Shown here: piece by piece, positions 1-12,353 of the stretch
Layout: every line of letters starts with the position of its first letter
How positions within the stretch are numbered: the first letter of the stretch is position 1
Notes under the pieces: generated by a model
Told to the model about the DNA's origin: nothing
Database searches by the model: none
The model's input: the letters and a program-made list of their open reading frames with translations, nothing else
Position numbers and translations under genes: made by a program
Origin: Thelonectria olida
Taxonomy: Eukaryota; Ascomycota; Sordariomycetes; Hypocreales; Nectriaceae
Length of the DNA stretch: 64,000 nucleotides
Direction of reading: 5' to 3'
Assembly: GCA_020736575.1 (NCBI GenBank)
Contig: JAGPYM010000003.1
Coordinates: 806,001 to 870,000, forward strand

Positions 1-126
1 GAGTTCTAGAAATTATTTCTCTGTAGCATCACGAAGACGCTGGCCCCTCCAAAAGAATCTGGCGGAAGATTTAAGTCGGGAGAAAGCAACCGGAACTCGT
101 TGTCTTTTCTCAAAAACTCTCTCGCC

Positions 127-2084
127 ATGTCATCGGGAAAGTCAGAAAAGCGGCGGAATCCTCGCGCCTGGGATTCGCTCACTCCTTCCCTGCCAGAATG
201 GGTTCTCGATGCCGTCTCGACAATGGGCTTCACCCAGATGACGCCCGTCCAGGCCGCCACCATGCCTCACTTTATGGGCAACAAAGATGTTGTCGTCGAA
301 GTACGTCCAATTGCCACCATTTTGAACTCAACATTCTAACCAAAGACCCTTTCTAGGCTGTTACCGGTAGCGGAAAGACCCTTACCTTCCTGATCCCCCT
401 CGTCCAGAAACTATTGCGACTCGATGAACCTACCAAGAAACACCACGTCGCCGCCATCATCGTATCTCCCACCCGAGAGCTCGCCGCCCAAATACACAAT
501 GTCTTAATTGACCTCCTCAAATTCCACGCCCCTTCGGCCGAGATCCTGCCACAACTAGAAGACGACGAGAAGCGCCCAGCCACCGCCACCCCCGTCATTG
601 TACCTCAATTGCTTGTCGGCGGTACTACAACGCCTGCCCAAGACCTCAGTTTCTTCCTGCGCCATAGCCCAAATGTCCTCATCTCATCTCCGGGTCGACT
701 TGTAGAGCTCTTATCCTCACCACACGTTCATTGTCCGCAGTCTTCTTTCGAGGTTCTGGTCTTGGATGAAGCTGATCGTTTACTCGACCTTGGTTTTAAA
801 CCAGACTTGCAAAAGATTCTATCACACCTCCCCAAACAACGCCGAACCGGACTCTTCAGCGCCAGTGTTAGTGAAGCAGTTGGGGAGATCATTCGAGTCG
901 GTCTAAGAAATCCGGTCAAGATTGAGGTCAAAGTGAAAATGAAGGGTGGAGGCATTCTCGAGGACAGAAAGACGCCTGCTAGTCTTCAGATGACCTATAT
1001 GGTTACGCCTGCGAGTCACAAGTTGCCAGCCCTTGCGCAGCTCCTCGAAAAACTCCCCGTGAGGCCTCAGAAGAGCATGATCTTTCTTTCTACGTGCGCC
1101 GCTGTAGACTACTTCCAGCACATCCTACCTCAACTTCTACCCGATGGCTTCTCGTTAGTGCCTTTACATGGCAAGCATCCGGCAAAGGTCCGCGAAAAGA
1201 ATTTCAACCGATTCATCAACTCGGTTTCCCCGACTATCCTCTTGACAACAGATCTCGCTGCACGAGGTCTAGATATCCCACAAGTCGATCTCGTCGTCCA
1301 GATCGATGTTCCCTCAGATCCCAAGGTCTTTATCCACCGCAGTGGTAGAGCTGGACGTGCTGGCCGGAAAGGTTTGGCAGTAGTAATGCTACATCCGGGA
1401 AGAGAGGAGGACTACGTGCGGTTTTTGGAGATTCGGCAAACGCCAATTCACCCTTTACTAAAGCCAGAAATTCAGACAACAGATGCAGAAGCAACTGAAG
1501 CAACAAAAAAGATCCGGGACTTAGTCCGTGACGACAGGGCTTTCTATGATAAGGCCCAAAAAGCCTTCGTAAGCTGGGCGCGAAGCTACGCTGCACACCA
1601 GGCGACATCTATCTTCAGAGCCGGCGATCTGGACTGGGCGGATCTTGGCAATGCATGGGGCCTCCTCCGCTTACCCCGAATGCCTGAGTTGAAGTCTTGG
1701 ACCGGGGATAAACTCCTCGGCCAAGATGTTGACTGGGACACCTATGCGTACAAGGAGAAGGCACGTGAACAGGCCAGGAAGGAGGCTCTTGAGGCAGAAC
1801 GATCAGGAGAGAATGCCAAAAAGATAACCGAGGTCAAGCGAAAGCGGAAGAACAACGAAGCATGGAGTAGCAAGCACGGGAAAGAGGACGAAAGGGTAGA
1901 GCGCCGGGAGAAGCGTCTCAAGAAACAAGAGGCAAAGAGGGTGTCGCACATGACGGACGACGAGAAGGTGAAGCAGATGGAGCTCAACGACTTGATTGCC
2001 GAGGTTCGAAGACAAAACATGGCCAAGAGGGCGGCGGAGGCGAACAGCGCGAAGGACGATGCATTTGAAGGATTCGACGATTAG
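127..2084 (+). CDS. spb4: ATP-dependent rRNA helicase Spb4 (DEAD-box)
   Basis: Two exons, 127-300 and 357-2084, with a 56-nt phase-0 intron (GTACGT...TAG), encode about 633 aa. Visible motifs are a Q-motif region (FTQMTPVQ, near residue 37), motif I AVTGSGKT (59-66), PTRELA, DEAD (195-198), SAS in place of SAT as motif III, and [13 protein letters not shown] as motif VI. The C-terminal third is Lys/Glu-rich and probably helical, as in Spb4. In yeast the family acts in the nucleolus on 27S pre-rRNA during 60S subunit maturation. The first in-frame ATG after the open 5' region is used; it gives the usual short N-terminus before the Q motif. The Spb4 assignment over other DEAD-box proteins rests on overall sequence pattern and length. 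Confidence 0.93.
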
Positions 2085-5000
2085 AGGGATTGAATATACC
2101 CCATTGATTGCCTGTTAGGCTTTTGATGCTACACCATACGTTACATCCGTGAATAGATCGGCATCAACGGGCTTTCCCCGGTCTCCTCTCCTGCAAAGAT
2201 ATCTCCAACCTGGTCACTCACATGCACCGAAACTGGGGACTGCGGACTGGGGTTAATTGGTATGGGCCGGAGGCATCTGCAAGTTCGAAAGTGGTTCCAG
2301 CATGTTACGCCACTCAAGTGAGATTTGTTCCAATGAATGTCCGAACGACGGATTTGCTAGGCTATTATTACGCGGATGGCTTGGGCCAGTGTCGTCGAGA
2401 GCCAATGGATGGCGCTTGCAATGCAATCTAATCTTGACCAGCCTGGGGTTCTCGATGTTAGCAACCCATGACATTGGTATCTGACTTACCTTACTACCTG
2501 CGATGCACTTTGCAACGTAAAAAAATCCACTTTCAACTTGTCTACGAAGCTCCAAAAGAAGAAGGAGGTTCCTCGCCCTCATCTCGGGCCAACGACAAAT
2601 ATTATTTGTAACAAACCAATGTGCTCAAATCCTTCCAAGTTTGCAACTTATTGTGCCTCGCCGCCCATCCGCGTACACGGCGTATACGGCACAAATGGAG
2701 TCAGCCGATACGAAAATGGCCGGTTAGTGCCGAGACACGCGTATTCGGCCCCTTCGTGCCGGGGAGGAAGACATGTGTGTCTGTGTCCAAAGTACAAACG
2801 GAACAGGCCTTCCGCGGAGACGAAAAAGGCCCACGTTGGCACGTTTGAAAGCGACAAGGGATGGTAGTTGGTGGGGATATTGGAACCTTTGGCGCCCGGC
2901 GAAGGCTCGTATCCTCGTCAAGGTTTGGAATGACACGTCCGTACTCCGTATTCAGGTGAGAGATGCACGTATTCTAAGCGAGAATGGGGTCACACAAGAA
3001 AAGGACCCAGGGTTGCTGGATGGCGATGGTTGAGAGATGGGTATAAAGAGACGACGAACGCTTGACTTCATGCTCTCTCCAGTGCGCGCCACTGGTCTTG
3101 CAACGGTGACAGACAGCCCCAGGAACACACCTTGCAGAGGAACGCAGATCTCGCATTTCCCATGGTCAGGCCAGTCAACCCTGCAAAGAGATGCGAACCC
3201 TGGACTCGCTAAAGACATTCTTTCCGGTCTGGACTCTCGGGGGCATGAGTATGGGCTGTGTGATCCATGGCCCCATTGACGTGATGAGCCCAGGGCTCTG
3301 AGATCGCTGACCAACACACGAATCGCCGCCAAGTCAGTCCTGTGCTGAGCAGGTTATGTCCGTCAATGCAGTCGGGCGAGTCGGGAAGCAGAGCAAAGAA
3401 ACCTTTCTCTGCGTTATCCGCGATTGTCCAGACCGCTTTGTCGTCTCTTGTATGTTGAAACAGCTCATTACGCGCTGGTCGGTGCAGCGCCTCGAGAACC
3501 AGCGTCATCGTTTCGAGATCATCTGCCAGAATCCAAACGGCTGACGAAGAGGTTGACGAAGATATAACTCGTCATCAGAGCCAGAATTGGACGAAAAGAA
3601 AGGACTCAGTGGAAGAAATCGAGACGGCATTCGCCATGTGCCAATGAGGCCGAAAAGAATCCTGAAGCCTAGCAGCGGAGAAAGGGTGGCTGGCGTGTCG
3701 GAAAGTCGCAGGGCCCCAACTATATGTACAAAAAGCTTGTTTCACGGTTGCAATACGGCCAACCAGTTGAACTGGGCCGTCCGGCCCGTCGGCGAAGGGG
3801 CATGTCACATACAATCGCGTCCCGCGCACCGTGGTAACACAGGACAGAAGTACTCTCCGTTTCTTCTTGGCGACCTGGAGAGTGCTCTCAGTGGGAGAAA
3901 CGTGTTAGTGGTGGTGGCGCAGCAGCTTTAAAGAAATCGACAACCATGAAGCGACGCGTAACCAAGTGGTTCGAGAGAGCTGGTTGCTTCTCCAATCAAG
4001 CTGGTTGCCGTTGACGTTCAAGGGTGAATAAGCTTGATTGGCATGAAGATCTGGCAGAATCCTACAATCCTGGGCCGCGGCGTTTTAGGTGGCTTGAATG
4101 GCTTGCGGCGGCGTCGATGAAACGGCTCCAAGGCGTGAAAGGGAGGGACGGGAAAAAGCTGAGCCACTGCGGATGACGAATTGAGGACCGTTCAGAAGAA
4201 TACGACGGTCATTATCAAATGAAACCGTCGTAAAAGATAGTTTCGGTCGTTTATCGTTTGGTCTTGATGTCGTAGAGAGCGAATTCACGGAGGCCCAAGC
4301 GAAAAAAGGGCTACGGGTACTGGTTACTTCGTAGGTATTCGTACAGGGAGGGGTGAGTGACATTGCATGGAAGCAAAATACGATGCGGGCGGTTTCTTTG
4401 GCTCGTTCGAGACGCATCTTTTTTTCTCGATTCGAGATTAGAAGCTGTGGTGGGGAATGGCAAATGCCCTGTCGCCCAGAGAAGCCGTGATGCCGTCCGT
4501 AGTGAAGCCGGAGAGCCGTGTATGGGTAGTTGGGTACGGGAAGAGTGTCAGGGCTGTGCGATGGGGGCATGGGTGGCATCATCGGAAGCTGAAGCAGGGG
4601 GCCACTGTGAAGGGCAAAGAATGTGAGTCTGTAGGGCAGAGGAGGAGGAGGGAGGTGATGGAGAGGAGGAGGGTCTTCTTTGGGTCCCTGATGATCCCTG
4701 GAAGGGTCCCGCCCTGTCGGCTCCACATGGCCGAAGCCTCGATACAACTGACAAGAGCCTAGGTACCTGGAGACGGACATTTGAAACGGACATTTTATTT
4801 GTAATGGATGACAACAACGGTGTATGAGCCCCCGAGGTTGATTTAGCTAAGTGAGGACAGAGAACACTACTCGACGTTGGGTACGTGTATTCTCCATTTG
4901 CTGGCTGTAAGTTGTCGACACATTGAAAGTGTCCTGAAAACATACGAGGAAAGGAAAGAGCGGCGGAATGCAATCGCCATGGTACGCATAGTGGACATGG

Positions 5001-5524
5001 GTAATGGAAGGAGCACAGAATCAAGGAGGGGCGACCCGGGCGCTTCTTGCCGAGCCACGCTGCATCCACAGAACTTGACAGCACCCTTTGCAACAAGCTT
5101 TACGAAGCGTCCAATGAAATTACGGCCCACGAGGGGAAGGCATGTTGGTCACCTCTTGCCCAGTGCCTTGCCTTCCGGGCTAGGTGATTGCCCATATCCC
5201 AACACGAACTTTTGGTCCTTTAGCTGGGGGCGGGGGGTTAAGCAGGTACCCTGACCTATTCCATCGCCAGGGCAGGGCTGTGAAAGGGTGCACCTTCCGT
5301 CACTACCTCACAGGTGCAGCTAAATCATTTCCATCTCATAAGCGTCATCTCGTCTTGCTTCCACACTCTGACACTTTCTCCCCTTCTACGTCGATCCGGT
5401 CTCGTGTCCAAATACTCGTCGTGTTCCCTTGCAAGGTGTCGTTATACTAATTCCGCTAATCTCTTCCTCTTATTCCATCGCTGCTTCTTCCAAGGTCGAC
5501 CCTTTCAACGACATCAAACGCTTA
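2085..5524. other. Intergenic stretch, no supported gene
   Basis: About 3.4 kb between spb4 and the leader of the zinc-cluster gene. Only short, mutually overlapping frames are seen, with no recognisable protein motif. The longest ATG-initiated frame (4085-4780, minus) is listed separately. From about 5300 onward the plus strand becomes C/T-rich, as expected for the promoter and leader of the downstream plus-strand gene. Confidence 0.6.
4085..4780 (-). CDS. Doubtful 231-aa open frame
   Basis: An ATG-initiated minus-strand frame of 231 codons. It has a Pro/His-rich first half and a Ser/Arg-rich second half and no recognised domain, signal peptide or repeat. Its third positions are only mildly C/T-biased, and another long frame overlaps it on the same strand, so chance openness in GC-balanced DNA is quite possible. 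It is listed because it is among the longest unexplained frames with a real ATG in the window. Confidence 0.15.
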   Translation of the reverse strand: MSVSRYLGSCQLYRGFGHVEPTGRDPSRDHQGPKEDPPPLHHLPPPPLPYRLTFFALHSGPLLQLPMMPPMPPSHSPDTLPVPNYPYTALRLHYGRHHGFSGRQGICHSPPQLLISNREKKMRLERAKETARIVFCFHAMSLTPPCTNTYEVTSTRSPFFAWASVNSLSTTSRPNDKRPKLSFTTVSFDNDRRILLNGPQFVIRSGSAFSRPSLSRLGAVSSTPPQAIQAT

Positions 5525-5752
5525 ATGCCAGACGATACCAGTCCTTGGTTCGAATCGAGCTGGTAATCTTTCCCTCTTCGGCTGCTGCTTATTCTATTTC
5601 ACCGGCCATCGCCTAATTCGGAAACCTCGCGCCTCCGGATGAGCGCTTCTTCCCTCACACGAATCCTCCAAGGCCATGACCGTCCACCACCAGCACTCCG
5701 CCTCCATCCGCGCATATTAATCGCCGCCTGTCCACGGAGTCATCACTCTTGA
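5525..5752 (+). promoter_or_regulatory. Cluster of three upstream ORFs in the leader of the C6 regulator
   Basis: Three ATG-initiated short frames precede the main start at 5836: 5525-5566 (13 aa), 5639-5752 (37 aa) and 5676-5720 (14 aa, overlapping the second in another frame). All terminate before 5836. If they are in the mature transcript they would lower or condition translation of the regulator. An intron in the leader could remove some of them; I cannot tell from sequence alone. Confidence 0.4.
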
Positions 5753-5835
5753 AGACTTCGTCTCGTCCAGGCTTTTCGACGTTGCGTACTGATTTCTGCG
5801 GAAGAACTCCCTCCTCTCAAGACCCCGGCTCTGCC

Positions 5836-7299
5836 ATGTCCCCGCGTTCCTCGGGCTCCGACATGAGGCCCGACCGCCCCGGCTCCGGCCACAGCCCCGG
5901 CCCCGGCGGTTCGACTGCCAGCACCGCTAGTACCGCCAGCAGCATCGCGAATACTGTCGCAACCACAACGCCGCCAAAGTCGTCGTCTGCTACGAAACTA
6001 CGTCGTGCCCATCGCAAGTCGCGGAATGGCTGCTGGGAATGCAAACGTCGACACATCAAGTGTGACGAAGCCCGCCCAGCATGCAGCAACTGTGTTGTCA
6101 GTGAGCGCACTTGCTCCTTCCCACACAATGCTGTCCCCAGCGCAAACGGCTTCGTGACAGCTTCATCTCAGGCCGCTGCATCAGCTCCTCCCGCTGGCGC
6201 CCTCCGTAGTCCTGCACGAAGCCCCGCGGGAAGCAGCCCCGGCTCAAACACAATATACCCTCCACCGCATTCGCTGCCGCCGTCTGCTTACGGTCATCGT
6301 GGATTCCCCATGATCGACGAAGCCGCACCACCTACTCTGCCATCTTTTAACGAGTTCTTCGCTGGCTCTCCGTCTGCCTCTGTCACTGATGCACCTAAAC
6401 CCCCAGTTTTTAGTGCTAAGCATCTAATACTTCTCCACCATGCCGAAACCGCCATGCCATATACTACCAGCTTCATGCCTCCCATCATCAACATTGCCAT
6501 CGAATGGTCCCAGCAATGTCCTTACGCTATGGATCAGCTTCTCGCCCTCGCCGCCGATCATCTCTCCCTTCACTCTCCAGAGAGCTCTCTCGCTCACAGG
6601 CGAACCGCAACCGAGCTCCAGACCCGCGCCCTCATGTGGTTCAACCACGATACGCAAGAGAATCCGGGCCAGCCAAACGACAGGATTTGCATCCCTCGCT
6701 TCCTCTTTGCCACTTTGTTGAGCCTTCACCTACTCTACGAGACCCTAACCTACCACCGATCAAGCTACCACGCCTTCATCGACAAATTTATCGAATCTAC
6801 TCACCTTCACCGTGGTGTTCGCACCGTCATTCGCTCCTCATACGATATCATTCTCGACTCCCCCCTACGTCCCTTCCTCCTCAACTTTCGGGCCGCCTCT
6901 GAGACGGAGTACGGTGGAAGCGAGTGTGCTGAACTCGAGCGGATCATCGAATCCTCGGATCTCGCTCCTGCGACTGTTGCGGCGTGCAAAAGCGCCTGTC
7001 AAACTGTGCAGTGGGCGTTCAACGTTCACGCTATTCTACCCCCTGACGATAATATTCATGCCGCCACTGCGTTCCCCATTCTCCTTACGGCCGAGTACGT
7101 GGAAGCACTGCGAAAGAATCGTCCCGAAGCCTTGCTTGTTTTAGCCTATTATGGTGTGTTGCTGCACCGATGTCGCAGATCGTGGATCATAGGCGACTCT
7201 GGCTCGTTTCTGATTCAACTCATTGCCGACTACCTGGGTAGTTTCTGGCAAGAGCCTATGCGGTGGCCTCTACAAGTGCTGAGGACTGAGCAGGGCTGA
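5836..7299 (+). CDS. Zn(II)2Cys6 transcription factor (Upc2-like type)
   Basis: An intronless frame of 487 aa from the ATG at 5836. A Ser/Pro/Gly-rich N-terminus precedes one binuclear zinc cluster at about residues 60-100: CWECKRRHIKC, then CSNC, then a final Cys after six residues, giving the CX2CX6CX5CX2CX6C spacing. The preceding HRKSRNGC context is typical of the Upc2/Ecm22-like group of fungal C6 regulators. The rest resembles the helical fungal regulator domain seen in such proteins. It should be a nuclear DNA-binding activator or repressor. There is no neighbouring pathway cluster, so its target cannot be inferred. Upstream frames in the leader suggest translational control. Confidence 0.85.
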   Translation: MSPRSSGSDMRPDRPGSGHSPGPGGSTASTASTASSIANTVATTTPPKSSSATKLRRAHRKSRNGCWECKRRHIKCDEARPACSNCVVSERTCSFPHNAVPSANGFVTASSQAAASAPPAGALRSPARSPAGSSPGSNTIYPPPHSLPPSAYGHRGFPMIDEAAPPTLPSFNEFFAGSPSASVTDAPKPPVFSAKHLILLHHAETAMPYTTSFMPPIINIAIEWSQQCPYAMDQLLALAADHLSLHSPESSLAHRRTATELQTRALMWFNHDTQENPGQPNDRICIPRFLFATLLSLHLLYETLTYHRSSYHAFIDKFIESTHLHRGVRTVIRSSYDIILDSPLRPFLLNFRAASETEYGGSECAELERIIESSDLAPATVAACKSACQTVQWAFNVHAILPPDDNIHAATAFPILLTAEYVEALRKNRPEALLVLAYYGVLLHRCRRSWIIGDSGSFLIQLIADYLGSFWQEPMRWPLQVLRTEQG

Positions 7300-8557
7300 A
7301 GACAACTGGGGCAAACACTATCATCATCAAATCCCCGCTTAGTCGTAAAATACGGCAAAAGAAGTGAGGAGGGGTTAACCCTACAGTCTCCCTGAAGAAG
7401 GCGCGACAGGACCGGGATACGTGATGAATCCGTATCCATGGACCGATTCGAGTCGAACCTTCAACCGGTTCAGGGACGAAGGGCTATGTTGGTGGCCCAA
7501 ACATGTCCTGGAAGCTTACAGTTTACGTGTCATTCGATGGCGTCTGCAGAGGCGAATCGCGTGATGGGGCGAAATATACACGGGTGTCATCCAGGGTTCG
7601 CCTATCACCAATACCAGGGCCAAACGACACGGGGTAGGACCTTGGCTCATTGCAAGACACTTCTGGAGGGACGTAGCTGAGCTGCTCGAAAATCTCGTCC
7701 GCCAATCCAGGAGGACGGTTAAGTCAATCTCAACTCCGAGCCTATAACCATTTGGACACAGACTCAAGCCATTACTATAGATGCATAGCAGAGAAACGTC
7801 TAGAGGGAGGGGTATAGCAAATAAATAAACTACTGTCCAATCTGGCACCCATGTCACCGTTGCGTTGTGCTTGTCACATAAAACTTGAACACTCTTGAGT
7901 CATTCATCTCTTATTATCTGAAGAGAGGCCTAGATAAAATCTCTCTAACCTACTTCCATCCCGTCATCCGCCAGTCCATTGATCCAGCCAGCTACATACC
8001 TCGTCTCTCTTTCGTGCGTAGTCTCCTTCCCCTCGACGCACCATTTTTTTGGTTGTAGAAAATAAAGAAAATAACTAAATAAAGTGGACATGTATTTCGT
8101 TCTCTTTCTTGGTTTATTCATAAAGACAATGATCCATCAATCAATCAAAAATCATTCTCCTTCATCTCGCTGAGGCTGGCTGGAATCGGTCCAAGCCAGC
8201 CCAGCAACGAGAGACGAAAGGAGGAGAGTGGAGAGGCGAGCCGGGAGATGAGGAAGTCAAGCTGGGCAAAGGCCGGCGATGGAGAAAACACAAGGAGACA
8301 CACCCCTGGGCGAGTAGCAGGGACTCTCTATGGGGTTTGGTATCACTACAGGAAGGAAATCGGTCGAGGGTCCGGAGACGGTGCTGTCCGGGGGGAACGG
8401 GAGAAAGATAGGACAAGTTCGCGGCAGAGTAAAACGATCAAAGACCGTAAAACTCCCATCCGTCCCCGGCTGAGTCCTCTGTCACTTCATTGGGACCAGC
8501 TGGCGAGCTCGCAAAGGCGGGCTGAGGTGCGAATTCGGTCCGGAGTTCCTCATTCAG
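7300..8557. other. Convergent intergenic region between the C6 regulator and crm1
   Basis: This 1.26 kb lies between two convergent genes and should hold both 3' UTRs. It is relatively AT-rich at about 7800-8150, with AATAAA-like signals. No gene is supported. Confidence 0.6.
7820..7829 (+). terminator. Candidate polyadenylation signal of the C6 regulator
   Basis: Two overlapping AATAAA hexamers (AATAAATAAA) lie about 520 nt past the stop codon in an AT-rich stretch on the sense strand. Fungal poly(A) signals are degenerate, so this is only a candidate. Confidence 0.3.
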
Positions 8558-11500
8558 TCACAGCTCCTCATCATCCAGTTCCGAAGGCTTAAGGAGTCCG
8601 CCGACCTTCTGTCGTCGCTCCATATCAACAGCCTTGGCATCCCGTTCCTGCTGTTCTTTCTCGACAATGAACAGCTCTGCGTTGTCACCGGCAAACTCCT
8701 TGAGGGAGATGAGGAAGTCCCGCAGGTTCAGGCGGAATTTGTCGTATTGGGTGTTGAGCGTAAATAGGCCCTCGACAAAGACCTTGATTTGAGGTCTGCA
8801 GCCGCGTGGTTAGCATGACATCTTTAATGTGGAAGATGATTCAATACTTACATTTGCAAGTTGGGGAAGGCGTTCTGGAGAAGTTCAGCGACGAAGTTTG
8901 CCAAGAATTCCCTGTTGTTGGTGCCTGCTTGAGCCTGTTCGGGTCCGTAGATAGGTCCCTGGATCTTGGGCTGAGTGCCATCGGCAGGGTGGATGAAGTA
9001 GAAGAGCTTCATCAGGAGCATCGACTGCGTCTTGAAACCAGCCTTGTGGTCGTTGTCTGTCACAACAAAGAAGACGTCCTGCAGGATGGTGATGAAGAAT
9101 CGCTGGAAGAAGGCATTGGCAGTCTGCACATCAGTCTTGTCGGCAATGTTGTTGATCAGCTCCAGGCACATGTTCAGGCCGGCAGTTTCGACGTCGCGAT
9201 TATCGTGCTTGAAAGCCCATGAGCACGAGTCAATGACAAACTTGAATTGGTTGTTGTCAAGTTTGAGTAGGGCTGGGACATTGTTAGTATTCGTGTAACA
9301 GTGAGAACTACATTTAACGTACCAGGGAAGCAGTGCAAGTTGATGGCTCGGAGGAGATTGAAGAACTCGACTCGGTGCTCAGGGAACTCGGAAAAGTCTT
9401 TATTAATCATGTCCAGTGTGCACTCAAACACGTTTTGCATGATCGTGGGGACCTGGTCCTCCATCAAAGCCTAAAAGGGATTAGCAACGTATCAACACAT
9501 AGAGTCCATTTGGGCAAAGTCTTACAGATAGCTTGGTGATGATAGTGGAGCAAGCCTTGAGAACCTCTGCATCTCGCGCTCCAGGCACGTTGCGGTTATA
9601 GTCGACAAGAACCGAGTCCAACAGAGGAGGGACCATCTGGGCACGAACAGCCTGGAGATCCTCGGCTTTGTCAACGTAGACCTCGATGAGCTTGAGAATC
9701 TCCTTTTTGATAGTCCGCAGGCCTCGGACCTTGGGCATTCTCGTCGCCAATTCACCGTCTCTGGCAACGGCATCCGAGATGAGACTGCTGGTGGCGTTGA
9801 ACATCTGCAGCATGTCATGGTAGATGCGGCCGATTTGAGGGTAAAAGTAAGAGCCGACCGAAGAGCAGGCCGACACGTTGGTCTTCATGATGTTGCCAAT
9901 GACCTTGATCGTCTCGGCGTCCTGAAGGATCGAGGGATTCAGCGTCGCCTGCTTGATGATCTCATCCCAAGCGGCGTTAGGGATCGCCATGAGATCCGAA
10001 AGAAGCCTCTCCTGTTGGTGTTTGTTTCCCTGAGCCGCGACCATGTAGCCGCACGCCTCATAAAAGGTATGAACCTGCTGAGGAGTCAGATCGCATGTGA
10101 TCTTACCCATATTGCGAACAATCTCCTCGATGAAGGGCTCCTGCTCACTAGGTTGGAGAGCAACAAAGTGTCGTCGGCATTGGCGAGCAATCTTGATAAA
10201 AGTATCGCAGGCCATGTCCTGCACTCCTTCGTGAGACTCGTGCATGAACTCGAAAAGTTTGTTGACGACCGTCTTGAGGAACTTCCAGTGAGCCTTGAGG
10301 AAGCGCGGGTACTGTCCAACAATGTACATAATATTACTGGCCACGACAGCCTTGTTGTCCTTACCACGTTTCATCTCTGTCAAACCAAGTAGATCCTTAA
10401 TAACGGTCACAAGGAATCTTTTCTCCGTTTCCTCATTCATGGCCAGGGAAATGGATCCAATGGCCCAGCAGAGGACGTTGCAGTTGTGCCAAGACCATTC
10501 AGATCCGTCCACCTGTCGGGCCAGCTTCTCGGTCATGATGTTCTCGGTGTCGACCACATCCAGATGAGTGAGGTAAACCAGGCACTCTCGAATCGTTTTG
10601 TACAGCTGAACAGTGTCGCTTTCCTTGACGAATTCTCGGACGATCTCGCCTTCGTCGTTCTCGACAATCAAGACTTCCTCGGGACGAACCATCTTCTCAA
10701 TCATGACGACTCGCAAGTTGGAGAGGACCTCGTTGTACTTGTGTTTCCTCAGGGGATAGTTCATGAGGAGAGAAGGGTTGGGGGCGCCGCTGCCAGGCAT
10801 GCCTCCGCTAACCGCCAGAAGGGGGTTGATATCGGTGATAGGGAGCTGCTGCATCTCTTCATAGAGCTCCTGGACTAGCTTGAGCCAGTAGTCGAGGCAA
10901 ATCTTGAAAATTTCACGGTCGTCGATCTGTGAGATTCGGATGAGGTAGTAATGGCCGTGGATGAGATAGTCGCGGTTGGGGAGGTTTTCAATGAGCTATG
11001 TCTTGTTAGCCTATCAACAGGCGAGTTTAGGTGTGCGCAAAACGTACATTCAAGTGCATGCCGAAGAAATTGCACAAAAATAGGGCCAGGTTCTGGATGA
11101 ACTCCTGGTCTCTCGAGTTGCTGCTGGGGTATGTCGACTTGAGGTCCAGCGAAACCGGAATGATGTTAGCAATCGTGGTGAGGACCTCAGTGAACATCTT
11201 AACAAGCTGCTCGTCGTACGAGTTCGGCTGTCCAGGGCCACCGGTCTGCAGACCACCAATTTCAGTGAGGCACTGGAGGGTCACATTTCTAAACTCGGGG
11301 GTGGAGAGGAAGCGAGTTCGCAGAGTGTCGATGAGGGGGGTCTCGAAGATGTAGCCCAGAGGGATCCAGTTGCAAAATCGAAGAAGGGTCTCGAGCGTGG
11401 CCTTGACAAGGCTGGGCTGGGTGGCAGTGTTCAGAACCTCCTGGCAGAGGTTGAAAATCTGGGAGAACTCGGCGCACATGGTTTGCTTAAGGTTGCGAGT

Positions 11501-12353
11501 CTTGGTGGAGGTCATTTGCTCGGCAGAGTAATCGAAGACCTCCTCGGAAAGCAAGCGCAGGATAATCATGTTGTTCTCGCAGATGGATAGACTAGTGTGG
11601 CAGGAGGAAATGATCTCGTTGATAAACGTTGGCCAGTTGTGTGGCCACTCCTGCTTGAGGACGGACACGAGGACGAGGTTCAGCTTGTTGAGGAGGGTCT
11701 TTTCTGATCGCAACGACTCCTCGGAGCTGGAACACTGGATGATGAACTGAACGATGAAGTTTCGAATTCCTGGAGGCAGAAGAATCAGTAATGAGCAACG
11801 CAGGCAGAAGTCGCGAGAAGGACCGACCTTGACATTGCTCCCGGGGAAGGACCTTCCACCTCGTCATAATGACATTGTCCAGGACCTGGAGACCCAAGTC
11901 TATCCAAAGCTGTTAGTTGAAACTATCTCCTCTGAGTGCGTAATTGAATTTGCAGCTAGAGCTGAAGGCAGGGAGTGTGGGCGAGACGAGAAGAAGGCGG
12001 GGAAGACGCACACTTGGTCTGGGGATATTGCGCATCGGAGAGGATCTTATCGACCATGAGCCAGGCATCGGGGTCTTCTTTGAACTAGGGACCAAGTTAG
12101 CGGATGTCGTACTTTCGTACAGACAGCAGAAAATCTCTTCATACCTGGTTGAGCGCGGCTTGGGCAGTTTTTTGCTACAACAACGACAAACGTGGTCAGC
12201 CTCATGGTCTTTGGTGGTGTGTGCTGGTTGCGCGCGGGGCCAACTGCGAAAAAACCAGCAGCGTGCACGCGGCATCAGAGAACATACCTGCTCACCACGA
12301 CCCTCGTAAAAGGAGCGGACCATGTTGTCCAGCTCTTCGATAGATACGGCCAT
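8558..12353 (-). CDS. crm1: Exportin-1 (Crm1/Xpo1), nuclear export receptor
   Basis: Nine exons on the minus strand: 12353-12288, 12174-12145, 12084-12012, 11899-11828, 11769-11048, 10995-9526, 9470-9323, 9272-8852 and 8795-8558. All junctions have GT..AG ends and keep frame, giving 1079 aa, the usual fungal Crm1 length. Exon 2 is only 30 nt. The protein begins [12 protein letters not shown], carries the conserved block KRGRDNK-like [20 protein letters not shown] (about 530-549), and ends in an acidic [11 protein letters not shown] tail. Crm1 binds RanGTP and leucine-rich export signals and carries proteins and ribosomal subunits out of the nucleus. The residue matching human Cys528, the leptomycin B target, is Thr527 here (codon at 10378-10380), as in budding yeast. 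Confidence 0.97.

Noticed and set aside
5749..5835. Upstream extension of the C6 regulator from TTG at 5749
   Set aside because: Not an ATG; translation from the ATG at 5836 already covers the zinc cluster and regulator region.
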